DNA of 64,000 nucleotides from contig NZ_JAEUAO010000001.1 in NCBI RefSeq assembly GCF_019511375.1, positions 124,001 through 188,000 on the forward strand. The letters run 5' to 3'. Numbering within the stretch: the first letter of the stretch is position 1; each line of letters begins with the position of its first letter. The DNA is from Rhizobium herbae. Its GTDB lineage: Bacteria; Pseudomonadota; Alphaproteobacteria; Rhizobiales; Rhizobiaceae. Of the stretch, positions 17,438 to 27,350 are shown piece by piece. Both the position numbers and the translations under genes were made by a program. A model generated the notes under the pieces. It searched no databases, was not told the DNA's origin, and worked only from the letters and a program-made list of their open reading frames with translations.

Positions 17438-18631
17438 TCAGTCGTCCAGGTCCGGCCGCTCGCCTTTGCGGAACGGGCTGTGATCGGCAAGAATACCGCC
17501 GATCTGCTCGACTTCCCGCCGCTCGCGGTCGAGATAATCCGCGACAGCGCGTTTCAATCCGGGATGGGCGATGAAATGTGCCGAATGGGTGGTCACCGGA
17601 AGATACCCACGCGCCAGCTTGTGTTCACCCTGCGCGCCGGCCTCTACGCGCTTCAGTCCTCTGGAAATCGCAAAATCGATCGCCTGGTGATAACAGACCT
17701 CAAAATGCAGGAAGGGATGGTTTTCGATGGCCCCCCAATGGCGGCCGTAAAGTGCGTCGCTGCCGATGAAATTGATCGCGCCGGCAATATAGCGGCCGTT
17801 GCGCTTGGCCATGACCAGCAGGATGTCGTCCGCCATCCGCTCGCCGATCAGCGAATAGAATTTGCGGGTAAGATACGGACGGCCCCATTTGCGGCTACCG
17901 GTATCCATGTAGAAAGCGAAGAACTGGTCCCATATGCTTTCCGTCAGATCCCTGCCGGTCAGCCAATCGATGCTGATGCCGTGCTCAACCGCCGTCCGGC
18001 GCTCCTTCTTGAGCGCCTTGCGTTTGCGGGACGCGAGTGTTTCCAGGAAATCGTTGTGGGATGTGTAGCCGTCATTGAGGAAATGAAACTGCTGGTCGGT
18101 CCGGTGCAGGAAACCGGCGTTTTCGAATGTCGGCATTTCCTCTTGCGGCACGAAGGTCACGTGTGCCGATGACACCTTGTGGCGGCGCGCCAGTTCCTGC
18201 AACCCGGAAGCGAGTGACTCGCGAACCACGCCCGCATTGGCGCTTGTCGCACTCAAGAGCCGCGGTCCGGTCGCCGGAGTGAAAGGGACCGCGCATTGCA
18301 ATTTCGGATAGTAGCGTCCGCCGGCCCGCTCGAGCGCATCGGCCCAGCCATGATCGAAGACATATTCGCCCTGACTGTGGTTTTTCAGATAGCAGACGAG
18401 ACCGCCTGCAAGGCTTCCGTCGCTGGCCTCCATCAACAGGTGCTGGCCAAGCCAGCCGGTATCCGCGGTGGCCGAGCCGGATTCCTCCAGCGACGAGAGA
18501 TAGGCGTGCGAAACGAACGGATTGTAGACACCGCCGTTCTGTCCTTTGGCGGTCCCGGACAATCCGTCCCAGCTTTCCTTCGAAATATCCTGAAAGGAGG
18601 TTTCGATGCGGATTTTCACTTCGCCTGTCAT
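17438..18631 (-). CDS. FemAB/GNAT-like acyltransferase (DUF482 family)
   Basis: A 397-residue protein of the family once called DUF482, annotated as peptidogalycan biosynthesis or GNAT-like acyltransferase. The family-typical parts are GGVYNPFVSHAYLSSLEESG near the N-terminus, the basic patch FLETLASRKRKALKKERR in the middle, and KRVEAGAQGEHKLARGYLP near the C-terminus. It probably transfers an acyl or aminoacyl group, but no substrate is established. It lies three bases after the GDPD gene stop, so it is in the same operon. Confidence 0.82.
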   Translation of the reverse strand: MTGEVKIRIETSFQDISKESWDGLSGTAKGQNGGVYNPFVSHAYLSSLEESGSATADTGWLGQHLLMEASDGSLAGGLVCYLKNHSQGEYVFDHGWADALERAGGRYYPKLQCAVPFTPATGPRLLSATSANAGVVRESLASGLQELARRHKVSSAHVTFVPQEEMPTFENAGFLHRTDQQFHFLNDGYTSHNDFLETLASRKRKALKKERRTAVEHGISIDWLTGRDLTESIWDQFFAFYMDTGSRKWGRPYLTRKFYSLIGERMADDILLVMAKRNGRYIAGAINFIGSDALYGRHWGAIENHPFLHFEVCYHQAIDFAISRGLKRVEAGAQGEHKLARGYLPVTTHSAHFIAHPGLKRAVADYLDRERREVEQIGGILADHSPFRKGERPDLDD

Positions 18632-18634
18632 TCT

Positions 18635-19360
18635 CTAAGCGGTGAGCCTTTCCTTTGGATCAAATCCTTCGAACGTCATCTGGTCCGCATGATTGAACGT
18701 GTGATCCGCGCCAGCCTGATCCCTCACGGTCCAGGTCAGAACCGGTCTTCCAAGGGCGCGTTCCTTGGTGATGAACGAATTTGGCAAATCCCCATAGAAA
18801 TAGGAAATGAAATCAAGACCAAGCTGCATCGCTTCTTCGTGAATGAAGAAGGACTCCGGCTGGTTGCCACCGGCCGTCAGCCCCAGAGGATAGGGTGGAT
18901 CAAGCGCCTTCAGGTCCTTGAGCAGCCAGTGGTCGAAGCTCATCAGGGCAACATGGCCCTGGTAGCCTTCCAGCGTTTCGAGCACCGCGTCGGCAAAGCC
19001 CTCGTCGTCGCCCTTGCGGCCCTTGAGTTCGAGGATCAGCGGCACGCGCCCTTTCACAAGCCGTAGAAGTTGGCCGAGCGTCGGCACCTTGTCGGCGGTG
19101 CCGCCGATCGCGACGAGTGCAAGTTCACCGGCGGTCTTTTCTCGGATGTCGCCCTTGATGCCGCAAAGCCGCTGCATGTCGTCATCGTGGAAGATCACGG
19201 GCACGCTGTCTGCGCTATATTGCAGGTCGCATTCAATGGCGAAGCCATGTTCCACCGCCCGGGAAAAGGCAGACAGCGTGTTTTCCCAGATGGCATGGTT
19301 CATGTCGTGATAGCCGCGGTGCGCGATCGGTTGCGCGGTCAGCCAGGAGAGGTCTTTCAT
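18635..19360 (-). CDS. Glycerophosphodiester phosphodiesterase family protein
   Basis: A 241-residue cytoplasmic-type GDPD enzyme with no signal peptide. The active-site signature is AHRGYHD (H14, R15), then ECDLQYSADSVPVIFHDDD with the metal-binding E, D and H residues, and LELKGRKGD later. It hydrolyses glycerophosphodiesters to glycerol-3-phosphate and an alcohol. The ATG at 19360 is used because a longer open frame upstream has no family sequence. It starts 14 bases after the ridA stop. Confidence 0.9.
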   Translation of the reverse strand: MKDLSWLTAQPIAHRGYHDMNHAIWENTLSAFSRAVEHGFAIECDLQYSADSVPVIFHDDDMQRLCGIKGDIREKTAGELALVAIGGTADKVPTLGQLLRLVKGRVPLILELKGRKGDDEGFADAVLETLEGYQGHVALMSFDHWLLKDLKALDPPYPLGLTAGGNQPESFFIHEEAMQLGLDFISYFYGDLPNSFITKERALGRPVLTWTVRDQAGADHTFNHADQMTFEGFDPKERLTA

Positions 19361-19374
19361 GGGACGGGATTCCG

Positions 19375-19842
19375 TTATGCGATTTCGATGACGGCATCGA
19401 TCTCGACGGCGGCATTGAAGGGCAGGGCGGCCATGCCGACGGCTGCGCGGGCGTGAATCCCGGAATCGCCGAGAACCTTTGCGATCAGGTTGGATGCCCC
19501 GTTCATGACCAGATGCTGTTCGATAAATGTCGTGGTGGAGGCGATGAAGCCGTTGAGCTTGACGATGCGGCGGATGCGCGAGAGATCGCCGCCAAGTGCG
19601 GCCTTGGCCTGGGCGAGGATATTGATGGCGCAGAGTTCGGCTGCACGCTGGCCTGTCGCGACGTCGACACCGTCGCCCAGATGTCCGGTTATGGCAACCT
19701 TGCCGTTCTCCATCGGCAGTTGGCCGGAGATATATAGATGCGATCCGCTGATGACGAAGGGGACATAGTTTGCGGCCGGAGCTGCGGCTTGCGGCAGGGT
19801 GATTCCCAGCTCCTTGATGCGTGCTTCGATTTCTGCGGACAT
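19375..19842 (-). CDS. ridA: RidA/YjgF-family protein
   Basis: A 155-residue Rid-family protein. RidA proteins hydrolyse reactive enamine/imine intermediates formed by PLP enzymes and so protect amino-acid metabolism. YISGQLPMENGKVAITGHLG and the C-terminal RAAVGMAALPFNAAVEID match the family, which usually carries a catalytic Arg near this last segment. It is longer than the classic RidA of about 130 residues and looks closer to a Rid subfamily with an N-terminal extension, so its enzymatic activity is uncertain. It heads the minus-strand operon. Confidence 0.85.
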   Translation of the reverse strand: MSAEIEARIKELGITLPQAAAPAANYVPFVISGSHLYISGQLPMENGKVAITGHLGDGVDVATGQRAAELCAINILAQAKAALGGDLSRIRRIVKLNGFIASTTTFIEQHLVMNGASNLIAKVLGDSGIHARAAVGMAALPFNAAVEIDAVIEIA

Positions 19843-19989
19843 GGATAACTCCGTTGTGTTTTGTCACCAAATGCTGCATGCAAGGCGTGATTCACGAAGT
19901 GATAAAATACCGCTTCGCGATCATCTATGCCTCGCTTTCGCCGGATGTGTTCTTATAGCATTGGCAGCGAGTCCAACAGGAGGAAACGG

Positions 19990-20817
19990 ATGTTTCGTTC
20001 AGGCTTTGCCTCCGCCATTCTGGCATGGGCGTGTTTCTCAGGCGTGACGGTCGGCGGCGCTTCTGCGGCTTCCGCCAATATCCTGGTGCCCCACCGTGCC
20101 GTGTATGATCTGGAACTCAAAGACGCATCCGAGCGCTCCGGCATTTCCGGCATGTACGGGCGGATGGTCTATGAATTCAACGGCTCCGCCTGCGAGGGAT
20201 ATACCGTCAGTTTCCGTTTCGTCACCAAGGTCGATACCGGCGAGGAAGTGAGGCTGACGGACCAGCAAACGACGACATACGAGGACCTGAAGAACGGCAA
20301 TTTCCGTTTCCTGACGCGTTCGTTCACCGACGAGAAGCTGGACAAGGAAGTGCGCGGCTCCGCCCACGAGGCCGAGCAAGGCGTGAAGGTCGATCTGACT
20401 TCGCCGGACAAGCGTCAGGTCGATCTCGCCCAGAGCCTGTTTCCGACCGAGCACATGCTGGAGGTCATCGATCGGGCAAAGAAGGGGGATACCCTGTTCG
20501 AATCCCGCATCTTCGACGGTTCCGACTCGGGCGACAAGGCGCTGATTACCACGACGATGGTGGGCAAACAGCGAAACCCGGTTGCCGATGACGGCGACGC
20601 CGGCAAAGCCGGCGCCATGGCTTCCAAGCCCTACTGGCCGGTGACCATCTCCTATTTCAACGACGACATGACCGGTGACGCGCTGCCGATCTACCGCATG
20701 GAGTTCAAGCTCTACGAAAACGGCATCACCCGCGATCTGACGATGGACTACGGCGACTTCGTGCTGACCGGCAAGCTCGCTGATCTCGAAGTCTTCAAGC
20801 AGGGCGACTGCAAGTAG
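19990..20817 (+). CDS. eipB: Cell-envelope integrity protein EipB (DUF1849)
   Basis: A 275-residue periplasmic protein with a signal peptide (about 1-28, cleavage near SAASA). The mature part begins NILVPHRAVYDLEL, typical of EipB. C68 and C274 are placed like the conserved disulfide of the Brucella protein, which forms a beta-spiral and supports outer-membrane integrity. An AGGAGGAAACGG sequence directly precedes the ATG at 19990. It stands alone, divergent from ridA and about 190 bases upstream of rpsB. Confidence 0.88.
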   Translation: MFRSGFASAILAWACFSGVTVGGASAASANILVPHRAVYDLELKDASERSGISGMYGRMVYEFNGSACEGYTVSFRFVTKVDTGEEVRLTDQQTTTYEDLKNGNFRFLTRSFTDEKLDKEVRGSAHEAEQGVKVDLTSPDKRQVDLAQSLFPTEHMLEVIDRAKKGDTLFESRIFDGSDSGDKALITTTMVGKQRNPVADDGDAGKAGAMASKPYWPVTISYFNDDMTGDALPIYRMEFKLYENGITRDLTMDYGDFVLTGKLADLEVFKQGDCK

Positions 20818-20850
20818 AGGCCGCGCCGTACTAATTTTATGTCTTCGCCC

Positions 20851-20879
20851 TTGATTTATCGGGCAACAGGGGATATGGG
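20851..20879 (+). promoter_or_regulatory. Candidate rpsB promoter
   Basis: TTGATT (20851-20856) is 17 bases from TATGGG (20874-20879), giving a leader of roughly 120 bases before rpsB. The leader contains an 8-bp hairpin (20943-20950 with 20954-20961). Confidence 0.4.
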
Positions 20880-21003
20880 CACCGCATTCCACACGTAAGG
20901 TTTGGGACCGTCCGGGAGAAATCCGGCCAGTTCCACCCGGTGGCGCCTTCGAAGAAGGTGCTGTTTGCCTTGCGGAGGTTCAACCGGAAAAGGAGAAAAA
21001 GGC

Positions 21004-21771
21004 ATGGCATTGCCTGATTTCAGCATGCGCCAGCTTCTGGAAGCTGGTGTTCACTTCGGTCACCAGACTCATCGCTGGAACCCGAAAATGAAGCCGTACA
21101 TCTTCGGCGATCGCTCGAACGTTCACATCATCGACCTCGCACAGACCGTGCCGATGCTGTCGCGCGCCCTGCAGGTCGTCAGCGACACGGTTGCCAAGGG
21201 TGGCCGCGTTCTGTTCGTCGGCACCAAGCGCCAGGCGTCCGAAATCATCGCTGACGCTGCCAAGCGTTCGGCCCAGTACTACGTCAACGCGCGCTGGCTC
21301 GGCGGCATGATGACCAACTGGAAGACGATTTCGAACTCGATCCAGCGCCTGCGCAAGCTCGACGAAATCCTCGCTTCCGAAGCCTCCGGCTTCACCAAGA
21401 AGGAGCGTCTGAACCTTGAGCGCGAACGCGAAAAGCTGAACCGCGCCCTCGGCGGTATCCGCGACATGGGCGGCGTGCCGGACCTGATGTTCATCATCGA
21501 CACCAACAAGGAATCGATCGCCATCGATGAAGCCAAGCGCCTTGGCATCCCGGTCGTCGCGATCATCGATTCCAACTGCGACCCGGACCAGATCGATTAC
21601 CCGATCCCCGGCAACGACGACGCTTCGCGTGCGATCTCGCTCTATTGCGATCTGATCTCCCGCGCTGCCCTTGACGGTATCGCCCGTCAGCAGAGCTCGT
21701 CCGGTCGCGACCTCGGCGCCTCTGCCGAACTGCCGATCGAGCCGGCTCTCGAAGAAGCCGCCGAAGCCTGA
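21004..21771 (+). CDS. rpsB: 30S ribosomal protein S2
   Basis: A 255-residue ribosomal protein starting [20 protein letters not shown], the standard S2 N-terminus, with AAAAGGAGAAAAAGG before the ATG. The conserved GGMMTNWKT and [19 protein letters not shown] blocks are present. It is needed for 30S assembly and binding of S1. It is followed by two hairpins and then tsf, the common rpsB-tsf arrangement. Confidence 0.98.
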   Translation: MALPDFSMRQLLEAGVHFGHQTHRWNPKMKPYIFGDRSNVHIIDLAQTVPMLSRALQVVSDTVAKGGRVLFVGTKRQASEIIADAAKRSAQYYVNARWLGGMMTNWKTISNSIQRLRKLDEILASEASGFTKKERLNLEREREKLNRALGGIRDMGGVPDLMFIIDTNKESIAIDEAKRLGIPVVAIIDSNCDPDQIDYPIPGNDDASRAISLYCDLISRAALDGIARQQSSSGRDLGASAELPIEPALEEAAEA

Positions 21772-21781
21772 TCGGGCCGGA

Positions 21782-21864
21782 CGGCGGGACCTTCCCGCCG
21801 CTCCTCTAGATAAAATCAGGGCAAGGCCGTTTACGACTGAAGAAGTGAACGGCCTTGTTCTTTT
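21782..21864 (+). terminator. Two hairpins between rpsB and tsf
   Basis: The first is an 8-bp stem (21782-21789 with 21793-21800). The second (CAAGGCCGTT 21822-21831 with AACGGCCTTG 21848-21857) is followed by TTCTTTT and looks like a terminator. Read-through to tsf or a separate tsf promoter is possible. Confidence 0.75.
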
Positions 21865-22020
21865 GCATCGGCCAAGGACACTGGCTTTCATGATGCGCAT
21901 CATCGGGATGAAGCTTTCATCACGATGTCACATTCAGGGGTCATGCCCTGCCACATCCTCCTGGTATCGCGCCGGCATTCTGGCTTGCGGACCAGCCGAA
22001 CAAACGAAGAGGCAAAAAAG

Positions 22021-22944
22021 ATGAGCATTACTGCAGCAATGGTGAAGGAACTGCGCGAAAAGACCGGCGCAGGCATGATGGATTGCAAGAAGGCACTCGG
22101 CGAAACCAATGGCGACATGGAAGCCGCGATCGACTGGCTGCGCGCCAAGGGCATTGCCAAGGCCGACAAGAAGTCCGGCCGTGCAGCTGCCGAAGGCTTG
22201 ATCGGCGTTGCCAGCAGCGGCAACAAGGCCGTCGTCATCGAACTCAACTCGGAAACCGACTTCGTTGCCCGCAACGATGCCTTCCAGGACCTGGTTCGCG
22301 GAGTTGCCGGCGTCGCTCTCGGCACCAATGGCTCGGTTGAAGCGATTTCCGCCGCCAACTACCCGGCGACCGGCAAGTCCGTTGCTGAAAGCATCACCGA
22401 TGCGATCGCCACGATCGGCGAGAACATGGCGCTGCGCCGTTCCGCTTTGCTGTCGGTCGAAGACGGTGTCGTTGCCACTTACGTTCACAACTCCGTTGCG
22501 GACGGCCTCGGCAAGCTCGGCGTTCTCGTCGCGCTGAAGTCGACCGGCGACAAGGACGCGCTGAACGCCATCGGCCGCCAGGTTGCCATGCACATCGCCG
22601 CCACCAACCCGCTGGCCATCCGTTCGACCGAGGTTGATCCGGTCGTTGCCGACCGCGAGCGCTCGATCTTCATCGAGCAGTCCCGCGCTTCCGGCAAGCC
22701 GGACAATATCATCGAAAAGATGGTTGAAGGCCGCATGCGCAAGTTCTTCGAGGAAGTTGCTCTTCTCTCGCAGGCTTTCGTCATGAACCCGGACCTGACC
22801 GTTGAAGCTGCCGTCAAGGAAGCTGAAAAGGCTGTCGGCGCACCGATCGAAGTTGTCGGCATGGCCCGTCTTCTTCTGGGCGAAGGCGTCGAGAAGGAAG
22901 AAAGCGACTTCGCCGCTGAAGTGGCAGCCGTCGCCAAGGGTTGA
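22021..22944 (+). CDS. tsf: Translation elongation factor Ts
   Basis: A 307-residue nucleotide-exchange factor for EF-Tu. The start [20 protein letters not shown] and the segment [15 protein letters not shown] are universal EF-Ts signatures. The ATG at 22021 follows GAAGAGGCAAAAAAG; an upstream open stretch is leader sequence. The C-terminal coiled-coil region is present and the length fits alphaproteobacterial EF-Ts. Confidence 0.98.
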   Translation: MSITAAMVKELREKTGAGMMDCKKALGETNGDMEAAIDWLRAKGIAKADKKSGRAAAEGLIGVASSGNKAVVIELNSETDFVARNDAFQDLVRGVAGVALGTNGSVEAISAANYPATGKSVAESITDAIATIGENMALRRSALLSVEDGVVATYVHNSVADGLGKLGVLVALKSTGDKDALNAIGRQVAMHIAATNPLAIRSTEVDPVVADRERSIFIEQSRASGKPDNIIEKMVEGRMRKFFEEVALLSQAFVMNPDLTVEAAVKEAEKAVGAPIEVVGMARLLLGEGVEKEESDFAAEVAAVAKG

Positions 22945-22972
22945 TTTCTTCATCCTGATTGGGAAAACCGGG

Positions 22973-22998
22973 GGGCATCGCGTGACAACGCGATGCCC
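22973..22998 (+). terminator. Hairpin after tsf
   Basis: A perfect 11-bp stem (22973-22983 with 22988-22998) with a GACA loop is followed by TTCGTGT. The T-run is weak, so it may only reduce transcription into pyrH. Confidence 0.65.
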
Positions 22999-23135
22999 TT
23001 CGTGTATCCGGCATCATCATCCGCTTGACGCAGGCTCCCTCGGAAAATGATAGAGGTGATATTGGCCGCGCGGGGATGAAAGATCAGTTTTACACACCAT
23101 TTCGCATAGGTGTGCCTTCTTGGACAGGAGTGACG

Positions 23136-23858
23136 ATGTCGGCCGAACCTCTCTTCAAACGCGTGCTGCTAAAAGCTTCGGGCGAAGCGCTCATGGGGAA
23201 CCAGGGCTTCGGCATCGATGTCGCGGTTGCCGACCGGATCGCCTCGGACATTGCCCAAGCGCGCGCCATGGGAGTGGAAGTCGGCGTGGTGGTCGGCGGT
23301 GGCAACATTTTTCGCGGGGTCGCCGTGGCATCCAAGGGCGGCGACCGGGTAACCGGCGACCACATGGGCATGCTGGCAACGGTGATCAACGCGTTGGCTC
23401 TGGCGACGTCCCTGCGCAAACTCGACATCGACACCGTGGTGCTCTCGGCAATTGCCATGCCGGAAATCTGCGAAAGCTTTTCGCAGCGCGCGACGCTTTA
23501 TCATCTCTCGCTCGGCCGCGTGGTGATCTTTGCCGGCGGTACCGGCAATCCGTTCTTTACCACCGATAGTGCGGCTGCGCTGCGTGCAGCCGAAATGGGC
23601 GCGGAGGCGATCTTCAAGGGAACGCAGGTCGACGGCATCTACACCGCCGACCCGAAGAAAGATCCGACCGCGACGCGTTTCGACCGCTTGACGCACAGCG
23701 AAGTTCTGGAGCGAGGCTTGGCTGTCATGGATGTTGCTGCCGTGGCGCTGGCGCGCGAAAACAGCATTCCGATCATCGTGTTCTCGATCCATGAAAAGGG
23801 CGGCTTCGCAGAAATCTTGACCGGCGGCGGCCGAGCCACCATCGTAACAGACAATTGA
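23136..23858 (+). CDS. pyrH: Uridylate kinase
   Basis: A 240-residue bacterial UMP kinase of the amino-acid kinase fold. KRVLLKASGEALMG at the N-terminus and GGGNIFRGVAVAS form the nucleotide sites; FFTTDSAAALRAAEMGAEAI and KGTQVDGIYTADPKKD complete the family pattern. It phosphorylates UMP to UDP for pyrimidine and sugar-nucleotide supply. The ATG at 23136 has CAGGAG before it. It is followed by frr after 50 bases. Confidence 0.97.
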   Translation: MSAEPLFKRVLLKASGEALMGNQGFGIDVAVADRIASDIAQARAMGVEVGVVVGGGNIFRGVAVASKGGDRVTGDHMGMLATVINALALATSLRKLDIDTVVLSAIAMPEICESFSQRATLYHLSLGRVVIFAGGTGNPFFTTDSAAALRAAEMGAEAIFKGTQVDGIYTADPKKDPTATRFDRLTHSEVLERGLAVMDVAAVALARENSIPIIVFSIHEKGGFAEILTGGGRATIVTDN

Positions 23859-23908
23859 GTAACACAGGGCGGTAGCCACGCCGCCGCGATAAAACGGGAG
23901 TTTGATCC

Positions 23909-24469
23909 ATGAGTGAAGGTATTGACCTGAGTGATCTGAAGCGCCGCATGGAAGGTGCGATCGCTGCGTTCAAGCACGATATCGCATCGCTGCGCACCGG
24001 TCGTGCATCCGCCAATGTTCTCGACCCGGTTATGGTTGAAGCCTATGGTTCGCGCGTTCCGCTGAACCAGGTCGCCAACATCACTGTCCCGGAACCGCGT
24101 ATGCTCGGCGTTTCGATCTGGGACAAGTCCATGGTCGGCGCCGTCGATCGTGCAATCCGGGAATCGAATCTCGGCCTCAATCCGATCGTGGACGGCCAGA
24201 ATCTGCGCATTCCCTTGCCCGAGCTCAATGAAGAGCGCCGCAAGTCGCTGGTGAAAGTTGCGCATGAGTACAGCGAGAAGGCCAAGATCGCGGTGCGCAA
24301 CGTTCGTCGCGACGGCATGGACAGCTTGAAAAAAGCCGAAAAGGACGGCGACATTGGCCAGGACGTGAGCCGCAGCCAGTCGGAAAAGGTCCAGAAAATG
24401 ACCGACGAGATGATTTCCGACATCGACCGCTTGCTCGCCGAGAAGGAAAAGGAAATCATGCAGGTCTAG
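23909..24469 (+). CDS. frr: Ribosome recycling factor
   Basis: A 186-residue factor that splits post-termination ribosomes with EF-G. The three-helix-bundle domain signatures [20 protein letters not shown] and [20 protein letters not shown] are present. GGGAGTTTGATCC precedes the ATG. The length is normal for the family. It lies between pyrH and uppS in the standard bacterial order. Confidence 0.98.
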   Translation: MSEGIDLSDLKRRMEGAIAAFKHDIASLRTGRASANVLDPVMVEAYGSRVPLNQVANITVPEPRMLGVSIWDKSMVGAVDRAIRESNLGLNPIVDGQNLRIPLPELNEERRKSLVKVAHEYSEKAKIAVRNVRRDGMDSLKKAEKDGDIGQDVSRSQSEKVQKMTDEMISDIDRLLAEKEKEIMQV

Positions 24470-24507
24470 ACTGCCCTTTTCCGAGTCTCTGTTTTTCCGG
24501 GCTGCTG

Positions 24508-25251
24508 ATGTCGAACCCATTGACTAGAAATGTTCCCACGCACGTTGCCATCATCATGGACGGCAACGGACGGTGGGCCAATTCGCGGGGGCTTCCCCGC
24601 ACGATGGGGCATCGCAAGGGGGTAGAAGCCGTCCGTGAGGCGGTGCGGACCGCCGGTGAGGTGGGCATCCGTTATCTCACGCTGTTTGCCTTCTCATCCG
24701 AAAACTGGAGCCGGCCGGAGGCAGAGGTCTCGGACCTGATGGGGCTGCTGAAGGCCTTCGTCCGACGCGATCTTGCGGATCTGCACCGGCAGAACGTTCG
24801 TATCCGGGTGATCGGTGACAAGACCAATCTTCGCGGTGATATTCTGCCCTTGCTGATCGAGGCGGAGGACACGACGCGCAACAATACCGGCATCACGCTC
24901 GTCATCGCGTTTAACTACGGTTCTCGCGATGAAATCACCCGCGCCATGCAGGCTCTGGCGGTCGATGTCCAGCAAGGACGGTTGACGGCCGACCAGATCA
25001 CGCCGGAGCGCATCGCCAGCCGGCTCGACACGGCCGGCATTCCCGATCCGGACCTTATCTTGCGCACCAGTGGCGAAGAGCGTCTGTCGAATTTCCTCCT
25101 TTGGCAGGCGGCCTATTCCGAGCTTCTGTTCGTTCCTGAACTCTGGCCTGATTTCAGCCGCGAGGTTTTCCTGGACGCGCTGAAGGCCTACGCGGGACGG
25201 GAACGTCGGTTCGGCGGACTGTCGCAGCCCACGCTGGCAGTTGGCTCCTGA
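24508..25251 (+). CDS. uppS: Undecaprenyl diphosphate synthase
   Basis: A 247-residue cis-prenyltransferase that makes the C55 lipid carrier precursor for peptidoglycan and O-antigen. The catalytic Asp is D18 in [23 protein letters not shown] and the late [19 protein letters not shown] block are diagnostic. Its stop overlaps the cdsA start by one base (TGATG), so translation is coupled. Confidence 0.97.
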   Translation: MSNPLTRNVPTHVAIIMDGNGRWANSRGLPRTMGHRKGVEAVREAVRTAGEVGIRYLTLFAFSSENWSRPEAEVSDLMGLLKAFVRRDLADLHRQNVRIRVIGDKTNLRGDILPLLIEAEDTTRNNTGITLVIAFNYGSRDEITRAMQALAVDVQQGRLTADQITPERIASRLDTAGIPDPDLILRTSGEERLSNFLLWQAAYSELLFVPELWPDFSREVFLDALKAYAGRERRFGGLSQPTLAVGS

Positions 25252-26084
25252 TGCAAAAAGAGCTGCAACTGCGCATCGTTTCCGGCCTTGTTCTGGCGGT
25301 CGTCACACTTGGCGCGACCTGGGCCGGCGGAACCGTCTTCCAATTGCTCTCCGTCGCCATCGCGCTCCTCGTCTATCATGAATGGTCGACGATCACCCGG
25401 CTCGCCGAGCGCGATTTCCGGGGCAATGCCTTCGGCTGGCTTTCGCAGGCGGCGATCGCCGCTCTCATTCTGTTCGACAATGCGCAGCTGACTTTGCTTG
25501 TCCTGGCAGCGTGTGCCCTTGCAGGCGCCATCTGGGTCTTTTTGCGGGGCGGCAGCTGGTGGCTGCCCGGCGGCATCGTCTATGCCGGTCTTACCGGCAT
25601 CTCGCTCTCGGCGATCCGGGGCGACAGCGATATCGGCCTGGTCGCGATGATCTTTATTTTCGCGGTGGTCTGGGGGACGGATATTCTCGCCTATTTCATC
25701 GGTCGGGCGATCGGCGGTCCAAAGCTCGCGCCGCGCATTTCGCCTGGCAAGACCTGGTCGGGCGCAATCGGTGGCGCGGTCTCGGGCGTGATAGCGGGCG
25801 TCGTGGTATTTCTCAGCCATTTTTCGATGGACGACGTGCGCATTCCCTTGCTGGCTCTTGCCCTGTCGGTCGCCAGCCAGATCGGTGATCTCTTCGAATC
25901 CTATATCAAACGCCGGTTTGGCGTGAAGGATTCGAGCCGGCTCATTCCAGGTCATGGCGGTGTCATGGATCGTGTCGACGGACTTGTTTTTGCCTGTTTT
26001 GCCGCGCTTCTATTTGTCTTGGTGCAAGTCATGGCTGCCGGTGGACAAAATGCGCCCATGGGGGCGATCCTGCTGGGGCCGTAA
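25251..26084 (+). CDS. cdsA: Phosphatidate cytidylyltransferase
   Basis: A 277-residue multi-spanning inner-membrane enzyme forming CDP-diacylglycerol from phosphatidate and CTP, the branch point for bacterial phospholipids. The C-terminal signature runs through SQIGDLFESYIKRRFGVKDS and PGHGGVMDRVDGL. About seven hydrophobic segments are visible. It starts on the last base of uppS and precedes rseP by about 30 bases. Confidence 0.96.
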   Translation: MQKELQLRIVSGLVLAVVTLGATWAGGTVFQLLSVAIALLVYHEWSTITRLAERDFRGNAFGWLSQAAIAALILFDNAQLTLLVLAACALAGAIWVFLRGGSWWLPGGIVYAGLTGISLSAIRGDSDIGLVAMIFIFAVVWGTDILAYFIGRAIGGPKLAPRISPGKTWSGAIGGAVSGVIAGVVVFLSHFSMDDVRIPLLALALSVASQIGDLFESYIKRRFGVKDSSRLIPGHGGVMDRVDGLVFACFAALLFVLVQVMAAGGQNAPMGAILLGP

Positions 26085-26113
26085 AATGGCGCCGCACCTG
26101 ATCGGGGGATGAC

Positions 26114-27247
26114 ATGGCTTACCTGGCCGATGTGCTTCACTTTATTCTCGGCTATATCGTGCCGTTTTTGCTGGTTTTGACGCTGATCGTCTTCGTGCAC
26201 GAGATGGGCCACTACCTTGTCGGGCGCTGGTCCGGTATCCGCATCCTCGCCTTCTCCGTCGGTTTCGGCCCCGAATTGCTCGGCTACACCGACAAACGCG
26301 GCACGCGCTGGAAGGTCTGTGCCATTCCGCTTGGCGGCTACGTCAAGTTCTTCGGCGATGAGGATCCCGCGAGCGTTCCGGACTACAGCCGCCTTGATCA
26401 ATATTCCACCGAGGATCGCGGCCGCACCTTCCTTGGGGCCAAGCTTTGGAAGCGTGCTGCCACAGTTGCCGCCGGCCCCATCGCCAACTTCATTCTGGCG
26501 ATCGCAATCTTCGCCGTGCTTTTCGCCATCTACGGCAAGCCTGTGGCTGACCCGGTCGTCGCCGAAGTCAAGGAAAACAGTGCAGCCGCCCAGGCTGGTG
26601 TGCTGCCCGGCGACCTGCTCGTTTCCATCGACGGTACGCCGGTGACGACATTCGACGACGTGCGCCGCTATGTCAGCGTCCGACCGGAAACGCCGATCAC
26701 CATCCAGATCAAGCGCAAGGGAGAGTTGCTGGATCTGCCGATGGTGCCTGAGCGCACCGAGATTACCGATCAGTTCGGCAACAAGATGGAGCTTGGAATC
26801 ATCGGCATCCTGACGAACCAGGAGACCGGCAATTTCCGCCTGCAGCATTTTGGCCCGATCGAGGCTGTCGGGCAGGGGGTGATCGAGAGCTGGCATATCG
26901 TCACCGGCACATTCAATTATCTGGCCAATCTCGTTACCGGCCGGATGAAGGCCGACCAGCTTGGTGGGCCGATCCGGGTTGCCCAGGCCTCCGGCCAGAT
27001 GGCGACCATCGGCGTCGCAGCCGTCCTGCAACTGGCGGCAGTACTTTCAGTTTCCATTGGACTTCTCAATCTTATGCCGGTTCCCGTACTTGATGGCGGT
27101 CATCTGATGTTTTATGCGGTGGAGGCCATCCGTGGAAAACCTGTCGGACCGGGGGCGCAGGACATCGCTTTCCGTATTGGGTTTGCCATGGTCCTGATGC
27201 TGATGGTTTTCGCCACGTGGAACGACATCAGCTCGCTTCTTGGCTAG
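26114..27247 (+). CDS. rseP: Site-2 intramembrane metalloprotease RseP (MmpA)
   Basis: A 377-residue S2P protease. The zinc motif is HEMGH (H29, E30, H33) in the first transmembrane segment, and the third ligand lies in PVLDGGHLM near the C-terminus. A single PDZ domain is visible at about residues 145-215 (NSAAAQAGVLPGDLLVSIDG), whereas E. coli RseP has two. It cleaves membrane-anchored substrates such as anti-sigma factors and remnant signal peptides. It sits immediately before bamA, as in many proteobacteria. Confidence 0.95.
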   Translation: MAYLADVLHFILGYIVPFLLVLTLIVFVHEMGHYLVGRWSGIRILAFSVGFGPELLGYTDKRGTRWKVCAIPLGGYVKFFGDEDPASVPDYSRLDQYSTEDRGRTFLGAKLWKRAATVAAGPIANFILAIAIFAVLFAIYGKPVADPVVAEVKENSAAAQAGVLPGDLLVSIDGTPVTTFDDVRRYVSVRPETPITIQIKRKGELLDLPMVPERTEITDQFGNKMELGIIGILTNQETGNFRLQHFGPIEAVGQGVIESWHIVTGTFNYLANLVTGRMKADQLGGPIRVAQASGQMATIGVAAVLQLAAVLSVSIGLLNLMPVPVLDGGHLMFYAVEAIRGKPVGPGAQDIAFRIGFAMVLMLMVFATWNDISSLLG

Positions 27248-27324
27248 GAATTCGAGGCTTGTGCGGGGCCGCAGGCCATTCGAGGGACGTTCAACGTCAG
27301 GGGAATTCAATGGGTTGATTGAAA

Positions 27325-27350
27325 GGAATTGTTTACGATAAAGCAATTCC
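27325..27350. repeat. Short inverted repeat in the rseP-bamA gap
   Basis: GGAATTG (27325-27331) and CAATTCC (27344-27350) form a perfect 7-bp inverted repeat about 150 bases before the bamA start. It could be an operator half-site pair or a leader hairpin; no regulator is assigned. Confidence 0.4.

Noticed and set aside
18635-19879. A single 414-codon frame fusing an N-terminal extension to the GDPD gene
   Set aside because: The extension runs out of frame over ridA, has no family sequence, and an internal ATG at 19360 gives a normal GDPD protein.
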